A stretch of DNA of 6,971 bases from JAMORN01 sp027063545 [NCBI: bacterium] (GTDB lineage Bacteria > JAMORN01): NCBI GenBank assembly GCA_027063545.1, contig JAMORN010000141.1, forward strand, positions 1 to 6,971, in the 5' to 3' direction. The notes under the pieces were generated by a model. The model searched no databases, was not told the origin of the DNA, and saw nothing but the letters and a program-made list of their open reading frames with translations. Shown one piece after another: positions 1 through 6,266 of this stretch (its first letter is position 1; every line of letters starts with the position of its first letter). The position numbers and the translations under genes are program-made.

Positions 1-255
1 AAACAGAAGGCTAGAATGAAATATATGGTAATAGTGAAAAATCCGAATATATATATAGATTCTCCAATGAGTGCTTATGATTATTTATTAACAGTACTTT
101 TAAGAGTTAGAGAAATGTATGCAACATTACCTGATATAGATGAAATAATTATTTCTGCTGAAGACCAAATTATATATGATATTATTGTACAAATACTTGA
201 CATAGCAAGATTAGCAGGCTTTAAGAAATTAATGTTTGCTAAGTTAAGAGTATAA
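1..255 (+). CDS. exbD: ExbD/TolR-family biopolymer transport protein, C-terminal part (5' end outside window)
   Basis: The reading frame is open from base 1 with no stop, so this is the last 84 residues of a longer gene; the ATG at base 16 is an internal methionine. ExbD/TolR proteins have one N-terminal membrane helix and a periplasmic domain, and work with an ExbB/TolQ-type channel to turn proton flow into mechanical work on a TonB-like partner. What is visible fits the end of the periplasmic domain: a short strand ending in NIYID, a helical stretch, then EIIISAEDQIIYDIIVQ and a final DIARLAGFKKL, the usual 'residue of a helix, then AGF-x-K-hydrophobic strand' ending of the family. The membrane helix with its key Asp is not in the window. 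It ends 33 nt before a second ExbD-like gene and is clearly in the same operon. The family call is fairly secure; whether it is ExbD, TolR or an Agl-type paralogue is not. Confidence 0.8.
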   Translation, partial: KQKARMKYMVIVKNPNIYIDSPMSAYDYLLTVLLRVREMYATLPDIDEIIISAEDQIIYDIIVQILDIARLAGFKKLMFAKLRV

Positions 256-273
256 ATTGTTTTAATATTAGTT

Positions 274-279
274 AGGAGG
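274..279 (+). promoter_or_regulatory. Ribosome binding site of the second ExbD-like gene
   Basis: A full AGGAGG lies 9 nt before the ATG at 289 and 12 nt before the adjacent second ATG at 292. The spacing favours 289 as the start. A third ATG at 282 is in another frame and reaches a stop within a few codons. Confidence 0.8.
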
Positions 280-288
280 ATATGTCTT

Positions 289-780
289 ATGATGCATAGA
301 AAAGAAAGAGAGGATGCAAAATTACAGATTACCTCATTGATGGATGCAATGACAATTTTGCTTCTCTTTTTACTAAAAAACTTAAGTACAGAAGGAGTTA
401 TTTTAACAAATGCAGATGATTTGGTACTTCCTCTATCTATAAGTGATAAGGCTCCACAAGAGATGACAGTACAGATAGCTATAACACCAAAGAAAATTTT
501 AGTAGATAATATACCTATAGTTGATGTGGCTGTTGCACGTCAAGATACTATTAAAAGTATTCAATATACAATAAAGCCACTGGAAAAAGAATTAAAGAAG
601 CACTATGAAGAAGAGCTCCAAATGGTTAAAATAGGAGCTTTAAAAAAAGTTAAAGGAGAGATAATAATACAGGCTGATAAAAATACTGAATATGATATAT
701 TATATAAAGTGCTTCTTACATGTGGGTCTGTTGGGTATAATAAAATTAAATTGGCAGTAATGAAGAAAGATGCCGATTAA
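289..780 (+). CDS. exbD: ExbD/TolR-family biopolymer transport protein
   Basis: This is a complete 163-residue protein, slightly longer than typical ExbD (about 140). It has a short charged cytoplasmic tail (residues 1-12), then the single membrane helix at about 14-30 (ITSLMDAMTILLLFLLK). Asp19 sits where ExbD/TolR proteins keep the membrane aspartate needed for proton-driven function. The periplasmic part runs from about 35. It includes a VQIAITPKKILVDN strand pair, a Lys/Glu-rich helix at about 93-115, and the family ending GEIIIQADKNTEYDILYKV followed by GYNKIKLAV. It follows another ExbD-like gene by 33 nt and precedes the TonB-like gene by 14 nt, so two different ExbD-type subunits and their energy transducer are made together. 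Tandem non-identical ExbD genes are common in gliding-motility (Agl) and related systems. The ExbD family is clear; the process served is unknown. Confidence 0.87.
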   Translation: MMHRKEREDAKLQITSLMDAMTILLLFLLKNLSTEGVILTNADDLVLPLSISDKAPQEMTVQIAITPKKILVDNIPIVDVAVARQDTIKSIQYTIKPLEKELKKHYEEELQMVKIGALKKVKGEIIIQADKNTEYDILYKVLLTCGSVGYNKIKLAVMKKDAD

Positions 781-794
781 AATGGAGGTTCTTT

Positions 795-1790
795 ATGAAA
801 CAGTTTGATAGGGAATTTTTAATTCAAGAAATTGAGGAATTGAAAAGAGAAGATACAGATAAGTTTTTTCTAGGGGCTCTTTTCATTTCATTAGCTATTT
901 TTATATTTTTAGCATGGCGTTTTAGTACAATGGAACCTCCGGTTGAAGAAAGTGATTTTTTTGATAAGTTGGATGAGGAGGTTAAGGGAAATTTGGTTGT
1001 AATGAAAAAAGAAGAGAAAAAAAAGCCACAAAAGAAAAAAGAAAAGAAAAAGAAAGAGAAGAAAAAGGTTGAGAAGGATAGAAAAGGAAAGAAGAAATTA
1101 AGAGAATCAGATAGAGTTGCATCTGGGGGTTCAAGAAGAGGTGGCGGTGATCCACGTGCAAGAGTTACAGCAAAAGGTGTATTAGGAATTGTTTCTGGAA
1201 AGATTAAAGGGCCTGCTATTGCAGATGCAGATCCATTTGGAAAGGGTGGGTTTGCTTCTGATATAGATGCGATTTTAATGGGTACAGGTGGTCTTAAAAG
1301 AGGGGGAGGCGGCGGTATAGGCCGTAAAGGAGTTGCAGGAATAGGTTTCGGTACAGGATATGGTTCAGGATTTGGAGGAGGAGCAGGTGGAGTTGATGAT
1401 TTATTAGGTTCTTTAGCAGGTGGTGTGGGGACTGTTAAATTAAAGAAAAGAGGAAAGATTAAGGCTGTAGCACCTTCTTCTATTACTGGTGATGCAGAAG
1501 GTGGTGGAAGAAGTAAAGAAGAGATAAGAAGGGTAGTATTAAAACACTTAGGAGGTTTAAAATACTTATATAATAAATATTTGAAAAAGAATCCAAATTT
1601 AAAAGGAAAAATAACAGTAAAGATGGTAATTGCACCAAGTGGAAAGGTTATAAAAGTAGTTATTCTTGAAAGTACATTAAATTGTCCTGATTTAGAAAGA
1701 GAGATTGTTAGAGCTATTAAAAGATGGAGATTTAGAAGAATACCTAAAGGAACAGTTACAGTTATATACCCATTCCACTTTACTCAATAG
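795..1790 (+). CDS. TonB-like energy transducer with AgmX/PglI-type C-terminal domain
   Basis: This 331-residue protein has the layout of a TonB/TolA-type transducer. It has a cytoplasmic tail (1-22), one membrane anchor at about 24-41 (FFLGALFISLAIFIFLAW), and an acidic stretch (47-63). A very Lys-rich linker follows (about 71-102), then a Gly-rich flexible linker (about 110-215). The folded C-terminal domain is at about 238-331. That domain matches the AgmX/PglI (myxobacterial adventurous-gliding) type: a helix ending in YLYNKYLKKNPNLKGKI, a strand with IAPSGKVIKVVI, then STL, a helix ending in RWRF, and a final VIYPFHF strand. It probably spans the periplasm and carries ExbB-ExbD-derived force to an outer-membrane or envelope partner. 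GGAGG at 784-788 lies 6 nt before the ATG. It is the last gene of its operon, ending 50 nt before the terminator stem. The Cys usually found near 258 and 303 in this domain are absent (Leu and Glu here); the only Cys is 297. The architecture is secure; the partner is unknown. Confidence 0.82.
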   Translation: MKQFDREFLIQEIEELKREDTDKFFLGALFISLAIFIFLAWRFSTMEPPVEESDFFDKLDEEVKGNLVVMKKEEKKKPQKKKEKKKKEKKKVEKDRKGKKKLRESDRVASGGSRRGGGDPRARVTAKGVLGIVSGKIKGPAIADADPFGKGGFASDIDAILMGTGGLKRGGGGGIGRKGVAGIGFGTGYGSGFGGGAGGVDDLLGSLAGGVGTVKLKKRGKIKAVAPSSITGDAEGGGRSKEEIRRVVLKHLGGLKYLYNKYLKKNPNLKGKITVKMVIAPSGKVIKVVILESTLNCPDLEREIVRAIKRWRFRRIPKGTVTVIYPFHFTQ

Positions 1791-1840
1791 TTTATTTGTA
1801 TGGGTTATTTATGGATTATTAGTAAACATGATAGTAGAGA

Positions 1841-1879
1841 GGGAAATGTTTGGAATTTTCCAGACATTTCCCTTTTTTT
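1841..1879 (+). terminator. Strong rho-independent terminator closing the ExbD/TonB-like operon
   Basis: The 5' arm at 1841-1853 (GGGAAATGTTTGG) pairs with the 3' arm at 1860-1872 (CCAGACATTTCCC). The 13-bp stem has a single G-T wobble and a 6-nt loop, and is followed directly by seven T. It lies in the 164-bp gap between the TonB-like gene and the ABC transporter operon, so it separates two transcription units that share a strand. The rest of the gap (1880-1940) is AT-rich with no firm promoter match. Confidence 0.93.
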
Positions 1880-1954
1880 ATTATATATTAAAAATTATTT
1901 TTTTAATTAATAGAGTAGTTATTTGAAAAACAATAAAAAAAAGGAGATAAAAAT

Positions 1955-3436
1955 ATGGAAAGAAATGTGAAATATTTAGTGCTTATGTTATTTGTGGTCA
2001 CAATATTATTTATTTTTATGTCTTGTTCAACAAATAAACAGAAAACCGAATTTAAAGTACTTCTTAGGATGATGCCAGCACAATATGAGTATTATACTCA
2101 ACAGGTTATTCCAGAGTTTGAAAAAAAGTATAATTGTAAGGTAACTGTTGTTCAATTTGAAAAAATGTGGGATATAGAGAAGATTTTAAAATTAGAACAG
2201 CAAAAAGATTCTGCTAATATGATAGGAGTTGTAAAGGTCCCATTTGAAATGACAAGAGATTTAGCAAAGAAGGGATATTTAGAATCTTTTGATAATATTG
2301 TTGGAAAAGATACCTTAGAACAGGATGAAGCTATATATTATCCATTTGCTTTAAGTTTAGGGTATGTTGATGGCAAACTTTATTATTTTCCAAGAAAATT
2401 AGAAACAAGAATTTTAGTATATTTAAAATCTAAGGTTGAAGATGCTGTGAAAAATTGGCAAAAGTTTAAACCACAAATTGATAGTATATTAAAAATAGAA
2501 AATGGGTATGGATTACCAAAGGGATATACACTAGAATCTGATCCTAATAAATGGGATTATTATGATGTCTTTGTAGTAGGATACTATTGGGCAAATACTG
2601 AATATAATGGTGTAAAAATGCCAAGATATGCTCATAGAGCAAAGAATTATGAAGGAACTGCTTTAGGATTAATAGAAAGAGCATATAGATTAAATGCAAC
2701 TCAAGATAGTATAGTAAAATTGTTAACTAAGCCAGTAGTTGATATGTATAAATGGGAAGCGTTATATGTGAAATATATTTATAATCCATTAATGTGGCAA
2801 GAAGGCTGGAGTGGTTCTGGAATATGGAATGCTTTCAAAGATGGAAAGGTGTTTATGGCAGAAATGCAACAAATAGATTGTTTTTTCTTACATGGTTGGC
2901 CAAATTCGCCTGAAATGATGGGATATGTTAAAAATCCTGATGATTTAGGTTTTGCTTTAGTACCTAAAGGAGTTTCTTTAGAACTTGATAAAGATGGTAA
3001 TCCAGTTTATACAGGTACAAAGAGTATTACAACAGGTGGTTGGTGGTGGGGTATTCCTAAAACTGCTAAGTATAAAAAGTTAAGTTATGAATTTATAAAA
3101 TTTGTTACTAGTAAGAAGATTCAAGCACAGGAAGTTGCCAAATATGGAATATTACCTGTAAGAAAAGACTTAGTGTTTAAATTACCAGAAGTTTTTGATT
3201 ATGGTTGGGTTGGAGAGATGTTTAAGGTATCGTCTGAACAGGTAAAAACAAATGGAACAACAGTTGTACCTTTAATAGCGGATTATCCAACTCTTGCTAA
3301 ATATTATATTGATATTTGGTATAAAGCTGTAGTGAATGTTTATAGTAAAGATAAGTCTAAAAAGATTAATGAAGCTGAGATAGTAAACTTTATTAAGAAA
3401 AATTATGAAGAGAAAATTGCTAAATTGAAAAAATAG
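1955..3436 (+). CDS. ABC transporter solute-binding lipoprotein (extracellular, family 1; carbohydrate type)
   Basis: This 493-residue protein captures the solute for the permeases encoded just downstream. It starts with a lipoprotein signal: basic residues 3-6, a hydrophobic core (7-21), and Cys24 in a FMSC lipobox followed by ST. The mature protein therefore would be lipid-anchored in the periplasm. Family features are a first strand FKVLLRMM, then VIPEFEKKYNCKVTVV (51-66), DLAKKGYLESFDNI (102-115), an NAFKDGKVFMAEM segment (292-304), GFALVPKG (332-339), and TTGGWWWGIPKTAKYKKLSYEFIKFV (359-384). The last is the usual 'GG-x-x-x-x-IPK, then cell-wall-side helix' region. It is longer than many homologues (about 400-450) and very rich in Trp and Tyr between 199 and 320, typical of sugar-stacking pockets, so an oligosaccharide is an inference only. 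AAGGAG at 1941-1946, 8 nt before the ATG, is a strong ribosome site, unlike those of the two permeases. It is the first gene of the operon; the next gene starts 6 nt after its stop, in the same frame. Confidence 0.9.
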   Translation: MERNVKYLVLMLFVVTILFIFMSCSTNKQKTEFKVLLRMMPAQYEYYTQQVIPEFEKKYNCKVTVVQFEKMWDIEKILKLEQQKDSANMIGVVKVPFEMTRDLAKKGYLESFDNIVGKDTLEQDEAIYYPFALSLGYVDGKLYYFPRKLETRILVYLKSKVEDAVKNWQKFKPQIDSILKIENGYGLPKGYTLESDPNKWDYYDVFVVGYYWANTEYNGVKMPRYAHRAKNYEGTALGLIERAYRLNATQDSIVKLLTKPVVDMYKWEALYVKYIYNPLMWQEGWSGSGIWNAFKDGKVFMAEMQQIDCFFLHGWPNSPEMMGYVKNPDDLGFALVPKGVSLELDKDGNPVYTGTKSITTGGWWWGIPKTAKYKKLSYEFIKFVTSKKIQAQEVAKYGILPVRKDLVFKLPEVFDYGWVGEMFKVSSEQVKTNGTTVVPLIADYPTLAKYYIDIWYKAVVNVYSKDKSKKINEAEIVNFIKKNYEEKIAKLKK

Positions 3437-3442
3437 TTTTAT

Positions 3443-4339
3443 ATGAAGATTTTAAAAGAGTATCTTTTTGAATTAATAATTATAGCCCCAGCAACTTTAT
3501 TTTTGCTGGGGTTTTTTATTTTAATTTTATTTTATCTTATAGGTGTTAGTTTTTTTCCTCAAGGTGATTTTACATTATCAGTATATAGTGCTATTTTTGA
3601 AGATCAAGAGTTTAAACGAATAGTATTAAGAACTATAATTTTTGTATTTATAGGTACCCCTCTTGAACTTATATTATCTATTATTTTTGCTATTCTTTTA
3701 TTTAATAAAGGTATTTTATCGTCTATTGCAAGGTCATTATATATTGTACCTTTTGCAATTCCCACAATAGTTACAGCAATAGTTCTTTTTGTATTGTTTG
3801 ACTATCCTGGGGGGCATATAAATGTTTTACTTCAGGGAAAATATTTTATATTCCCTTTTAAAATCATATCTGAGCCAATAAATTGGAGAAGTTCAGAATT
3901 TTTATCTTTATTTGTATCTATGTTGGGTAAATTATGGAGGGATCTTCCTATTTCTACGTTTATAATATTAACAGGATTATCAAATATATATAAAGAAGAG
4001 ATAGATAGTGCCAAAGTTTTAGGAGCTGGAGATTTTCAGATTTTAAAACATATAGTTATACCAGAATTAATACCATCAATTTTTACCGTATTATTTCTAA
4101 GATCTATAGAGTTTTGGAAGGAGTTTATCTTCCCATTTATACTAGCCCCTAGATATTATTTAATATCAACAGTTATTGAAAATTACTATCATAACTGGAA
4201 TATGGTAGATAAAGCAAGTGCAGTTTCTCTAATTCTGTTAGGATTTATAGTAATAACAATAATATTAATACGCTTTTCTATGAATTTATTAAGATTTTTT
4301 ACTTTCAGACTGGTTAAAAACTATGAGATTAAAAATTAA
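3443..4339 (+). CDS. ABC sugar transporter permease (MalF/UgpA-type, binding-protein-dependent)
   Basis: This 298-residue inner-membrane protein forms one half of the transport channel. About six membrane helices are visible: near 11-33 (IIIAPATLFLLGFF, the standard first helix of the MalF/UgpA group), 62-86, 97-119, 155-178, 205-235 and 260-278. The EAA loop that docks onto the ATPase is at about 185-211, with KEEIDSAKVLGAG and then HIVIPELIPSI; the key Gly is 194. The start at 3443 is 6 nt after the binding-protein stop. No other in-frame ATG occurs until residue 160, and this start gives the expected N-terminus. No AGG-type ribosome site precedes it, so translation probably depends on ribosomes finishing the upstream gene. 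A complete intrinsic-terminator structure lies within codons 15-25. The 3' end overlaps the next permease by 17 nt. Confidence 0.92.
   Translation: MKILKEYLFELIIIAPATLFLLGFFILILFYLIGVSFFPQGDFTLSVYSAIFEDQEFKRIVLRTIIFVFIGTPLELILSIIFAILLFNKGILSSIARSLYIVPFAIPTIVTAIVLFVLFDYPGGHINVLLQGKYFIFPFKIISEPINWRSSEFLSLFVSMLGKLWRDLPISTFIILTGLSNIYKEEIDSAKVLGAGDFQILKHIVIPELIPSIFTVLFLRSIEFWKEFIFPFILAPRYYLISTVIENYYHNWNMVDKASAVSLILLGFIVITIILIRFSMNLLRFFTFRLVKNYEIKN
3486..3517 (+). terminator. Intrinsic-terminator structure inside the 5' end of the permease 1 gene
   Basis: CCCCAGCAA at 3486-3494 pairs perfectly with TTGCTGGGG at 3503-3511. The 9-bp stem has an 8-nt loop (CTTTATTT), can be extended by a G-T and an A-T pair at its base, and is followed directly by six T (3512-3517). 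This is the full form of a rho-independent terminator, yet it lies within codons 15-25 of permease 1, 50-81 nt after the binding-protein stop. The encoded residues (APATLFLLGFF) are ordinary for this helix, so the protein does not require this base sequence. The codons used here (gcc, ctg, ggg) are GC-rich choices that are uncommon in the surrounding AT-rich genes. It would be expected to stop some transcripts after the binding-protein gene. The structure is seen directly; its activity in the cell is inferred. Confidence 0.75.
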
Positions 4340-5153
4340 AAATTTAATAATTAATTTTGGACTTCTTTTGATTATAATAGAGACATTGACTCCAATATAC
4401 TTTATGATAAAGTATTCTATTTCAGATAGAGATAGTATTATCACAGGAGGCGATGTAATTCCTCTATGGCCTTATCATCCTACATTTATGGTTTATAAAT
4501 ATCTTCTTTCAAGCCCTAAATTTATAGATGTTTTCTTAAATAGTGTTAAGGTTGCGGGTTTTACATTGCTTTTTGCTCTTATGTTAGGTGTTCCTATGGC
4601 CTATGGTTTATCAAAAATAAAAAGTGTTTATAGAGATTTTCTTTTAGTTTTTTTGATGTCTATAAGGGTGTTTCCTGATATTGTTTCAGTTATTCCTATT
4701 ACAGAATTTTTTATCAAATTAAACTTAGATAATACAATTTTAGGAGTTAGTTTAGCTCATACCCTTTTGGCTTTGCCTTATGTAATTTTTATTTTATTAG
4801 CAGATTTTGAAAAGGTCCCTCCAGAAATAGAACTTCAGGCGTATAATTTAGGAGCATCTAAAACAACAACTTTCTTAAAAATAATTATGCCAATGGTAAT
4901 CCCTTCTATTATAGTGTCTAGTATTTATATATTTATCTTGAGTTGGGATGAGTTTATTTTTAGTTATTTTATATTAGGATATGGAGAAATAGAAACTTTA
5001 CCAGTATATTTAAATAAAATGCTTTCATTTCAACCGCCTCAGAATATATTAATGGGTGTAGCAGTACTTTTAAGTTTGCCAGTATTTGTTTTTGTTCTTT
5101 TAATCCAAAAAAGACTTTTAATAAATATTAAAGAAGGGGCATTAAAAGAATGA
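4323..5153 (+). CDS. ABC sugar transporter permease (MalG/UgpE-type, binding-protein-dependent)
   Basis: This 276-residue protein is the second half of the channel. It has the usual features of the MalG/UgpE group: a first helix at about 8-28 with TLTPIYFMIKYSI, a periplasmic segment, then FLNSVKVAGF (71-80) leading into helix 2, and helices near 105-125, 138-160, 190-216 and 243-262. The EAA loop for contact with the ATPase is at 168-194 (EIELQAYNLGAS, then IIMPMVIPSI; key Gly 177), followed by SWDEFIFSYFIL (207-218), the counterpart of the common SWNEF motif. The start lies 17 nt inside permease 1 in a different frame, with no clear ribosome site, so it is probably translated by coupling. 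The end overlaps the ATPase gene by four bases (ATGA). Permease 1 and this protein are different subunits, so the channel is a heterodimer. Confidence 0.93.
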   Translation: MRLKIKNLIINFGLLLIIIETLTPIYFMIKYSISDRDSIITGGDVIPLWPYHPTFMVYKYLLSSPKFIDVFLNSVKVAGFTLLFALMLGVPMAYGLSKIKSVYRDFLLVFLMSIRVFPDIVSVIPITEFFIKLNLDNTILGVSLAHTLLALPYVIFILLADFEKVPPEIELQAYNLGASKTTTFLKIIMPMVIPSIIVSSIYIFILSWDEFIFSYFILGYGEIETLPVYLNKMLSFQPPQNILMGVAVLLSLPVFVFVLLIQKRLLINIKEGALKE

Positions 5154-6262
5154 AGGAAATGTTAAGATTGGAACATGTATATAAAACATACAATAATACA
5201 GATGGAATAAAAGATATTTCATTTATTGTGAATAAAGGAGAATTTGTTTCTCTTCTTGGTTCATCTGGCTGTGGAAAAACTACAACTTTAAAGGTTATAG
5301 CAGGTCTTGAAAAGGTTAATAGTGGAAAGGTTTATATAGATGGGAAAGACGCTACAAATTTTCCTCCACAAAAAAGAGATGTAACAATGGTTTTTCAGAA
5401 TTACGCTTTATTCCCACATTTTACTGTTTTTGATAATATTGCTTTTGGATTAAAGATGAGAAAGGTTAATGATTATGATATTGTAAAAAAGGTTAAAAAT
5501 ATTGCTTCTATACTTGAGATATCTGAATATTTAGATAGAAAGCCTTCAGAATTATCTGGAGGGCAAAAACAAAGAGTTGCTCTTGCTAGGGCTTTGGTAG
5601 TTGAACCTAAAATTTTACTTTTAGATGAGCCTTTATCAAATATAGATGCTGTTTTAAGAAGGACAATGATACTAGAATTAAAATCTCTACATAAAAAATT
5701 AAACACAACAATTGTTTATGTTACTCATAATCAACTTGAGGCTATTTCAATGAGTGATAGAATAATAATAATGAAGGATGGAAGGATTATTCAGGAGGAT
5801 ACACCTGAGAAGATTTTTACAAATCCAAAGAATAGGTTTGTTGCTTCTTTTATTGGAGAGTTTAAAATGAATTTTATTGAGGGTAGAATTGAAGAAAGAG
5901 TTGGAGATTTAAAGTTTGTTGCTTATAATGACATAGTTTTAAACTTAACAGACTATCAAAAGAGTAAATTATGGGCTTTTAAAGATAAATTTGTTATATT
6001 AGGGATTAGACCTTCTGATATATATATAAAACATCCAAGAGAAGGTCTTTTAGGTAATGATTTTTCAGGCGTAGTTGATATTATTGAACATTTTGGTATA
6101 AATAAACTTTTAATAGTAAAGATTAAGGGTTTCCCTATTACAATATTAGTACCTAAAGATTTTAATGTATCTGAGAATGATACCATAAGTTTTTCACTTT
6201 TACCAGAAAATTTTTATTTTTTTGATGTTGAAACAGGTGAAAATATTTTTTACGAGGTATAG
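5150..6262 (+). CDS. ABC sugar transporter ATP-binding protein (MalK/UgpC-type)
   Basis: This 370-residue cytoplasmic ATPase drives the importer and would act as a homodimer on the two permeases. All motifs are intact: Walker A GSSGCGKTT (37-45), Q-loop Gln83 in VFQNYALFPHFTV, signature LSGGQKQR (135-142), Walker B KILLLDEP (154-161) with catalytic Glu160, D-loop SNIDA (163-167), and H-loop His193 in YVTHNQLEA. The length and the C-terminal region (about 240-370, with GIRPSDIYI at 285-293) match the MalK/UgpC/MsmK group, which has an extra TOBE-type regulatory domain. The start at 5150 overlaps the permease 2 stop as ATGA, with a GGGG-containing ribosome site about 10 nt upstream (5131-5139); Met4 at 5159 is a less likely start. 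Members of this group can serve several sugar importers, but here the gene is built into one operon. Substrate cannot be read from it. Confidence 0.95.
   Translation: MKEMLRLEHVYKTYNNTDGIKDISFIVNKGEFVSLLGSSGCGKTTTLKVIAGLEKVNSGKVYIDGKDATNFPPQKRDVTMVFQNYALFPHFTVFDNIAFGLKMRKVNDYDIVKKVKNIASILEISEYLDRKPSELSGGQKQRVALARALVVEPKILLLDEPLSNIDAVLRRTMILELKSLHKKLNTTIVYVTHNQLEAISMSDRIIIMKDGRIIQEDTPEKIFTNPKNRFVASFIGEFKMNFIEGRIEERVGDLKFVAYNDIVLNLTDYQKSKLWAFKDKFVILGIRPSDIYIKHPREGLLGNDFSGVVDIIEHFGINKLLIVKIKGFPITILVPKDFNVSENDTISFSLLPENFYFFDVETGENIFYEV
6254..6257 (+). promoter_or_regulatory. Ribosome binding site deciding the start of the small lipoprotein
   Basis: GAGG, at the very end of the ATPase gene, lies 9 nt before the ATG at 6267. 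It picks this start over an in-frame ATG at 6222, which would add 15 residues ahead of an otherwise perfect lipoprotein signal and would lie within the ATPase gene. Confidence 0.6.
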
Positions 6263-6266
6263 AATT

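Noticed and set aside
1130-1420. GC-richer block, possibly a transferred segment or DNA repeat
   Set aside because: The change is explained by Gly codons of the Gly-rich linker; the frame is continuous and no exact repeat unit is seen.
1888-1916. Possible promoter for the transporter operon (TTAAAA, 17-nt spacer, TAGAGT)
   Set aside because: Both boxes match the consensus at only four of six positions in very AT-rich sequence. A promoter must lie somewhere in 1880-1940, since the terminator precedes it, but I cannot place it with confidence.
1705-1926. A 73-codon + strand reading frame overlapping the end of the TonB-like gene
   Set aside because: No ribosome site, mostly out-of-frame overlap with a well-supported gene, and its tail is a translation of the terminator and AT-rich spacer.
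2944-2968. Inverted repeat TTTAGGT...ACCTAAA inside the binding-protein gene
   Set aside because: Short, AT-rich stem with a long loop and no following T run; expected by chance in this composition.
3832-4014. Minus-strand reading frame inside permease 1
   Set aside because: Fully within a well-supported permease gene; no ribosome site or recognisable domain. The same applies to the minus-strand frames at 5473-5706, 5956-6186 and 6334-6519.
6222-6266. Upstream in-frame ATG that would lengthen the small lipoprotein by 15 residues
   Set aside because: It lies inside the ATPase gene, has no ribosome site, and would displace the lipoprotein signal from the N-terminus; the ATG at 6267 has GAGG at good spacing.
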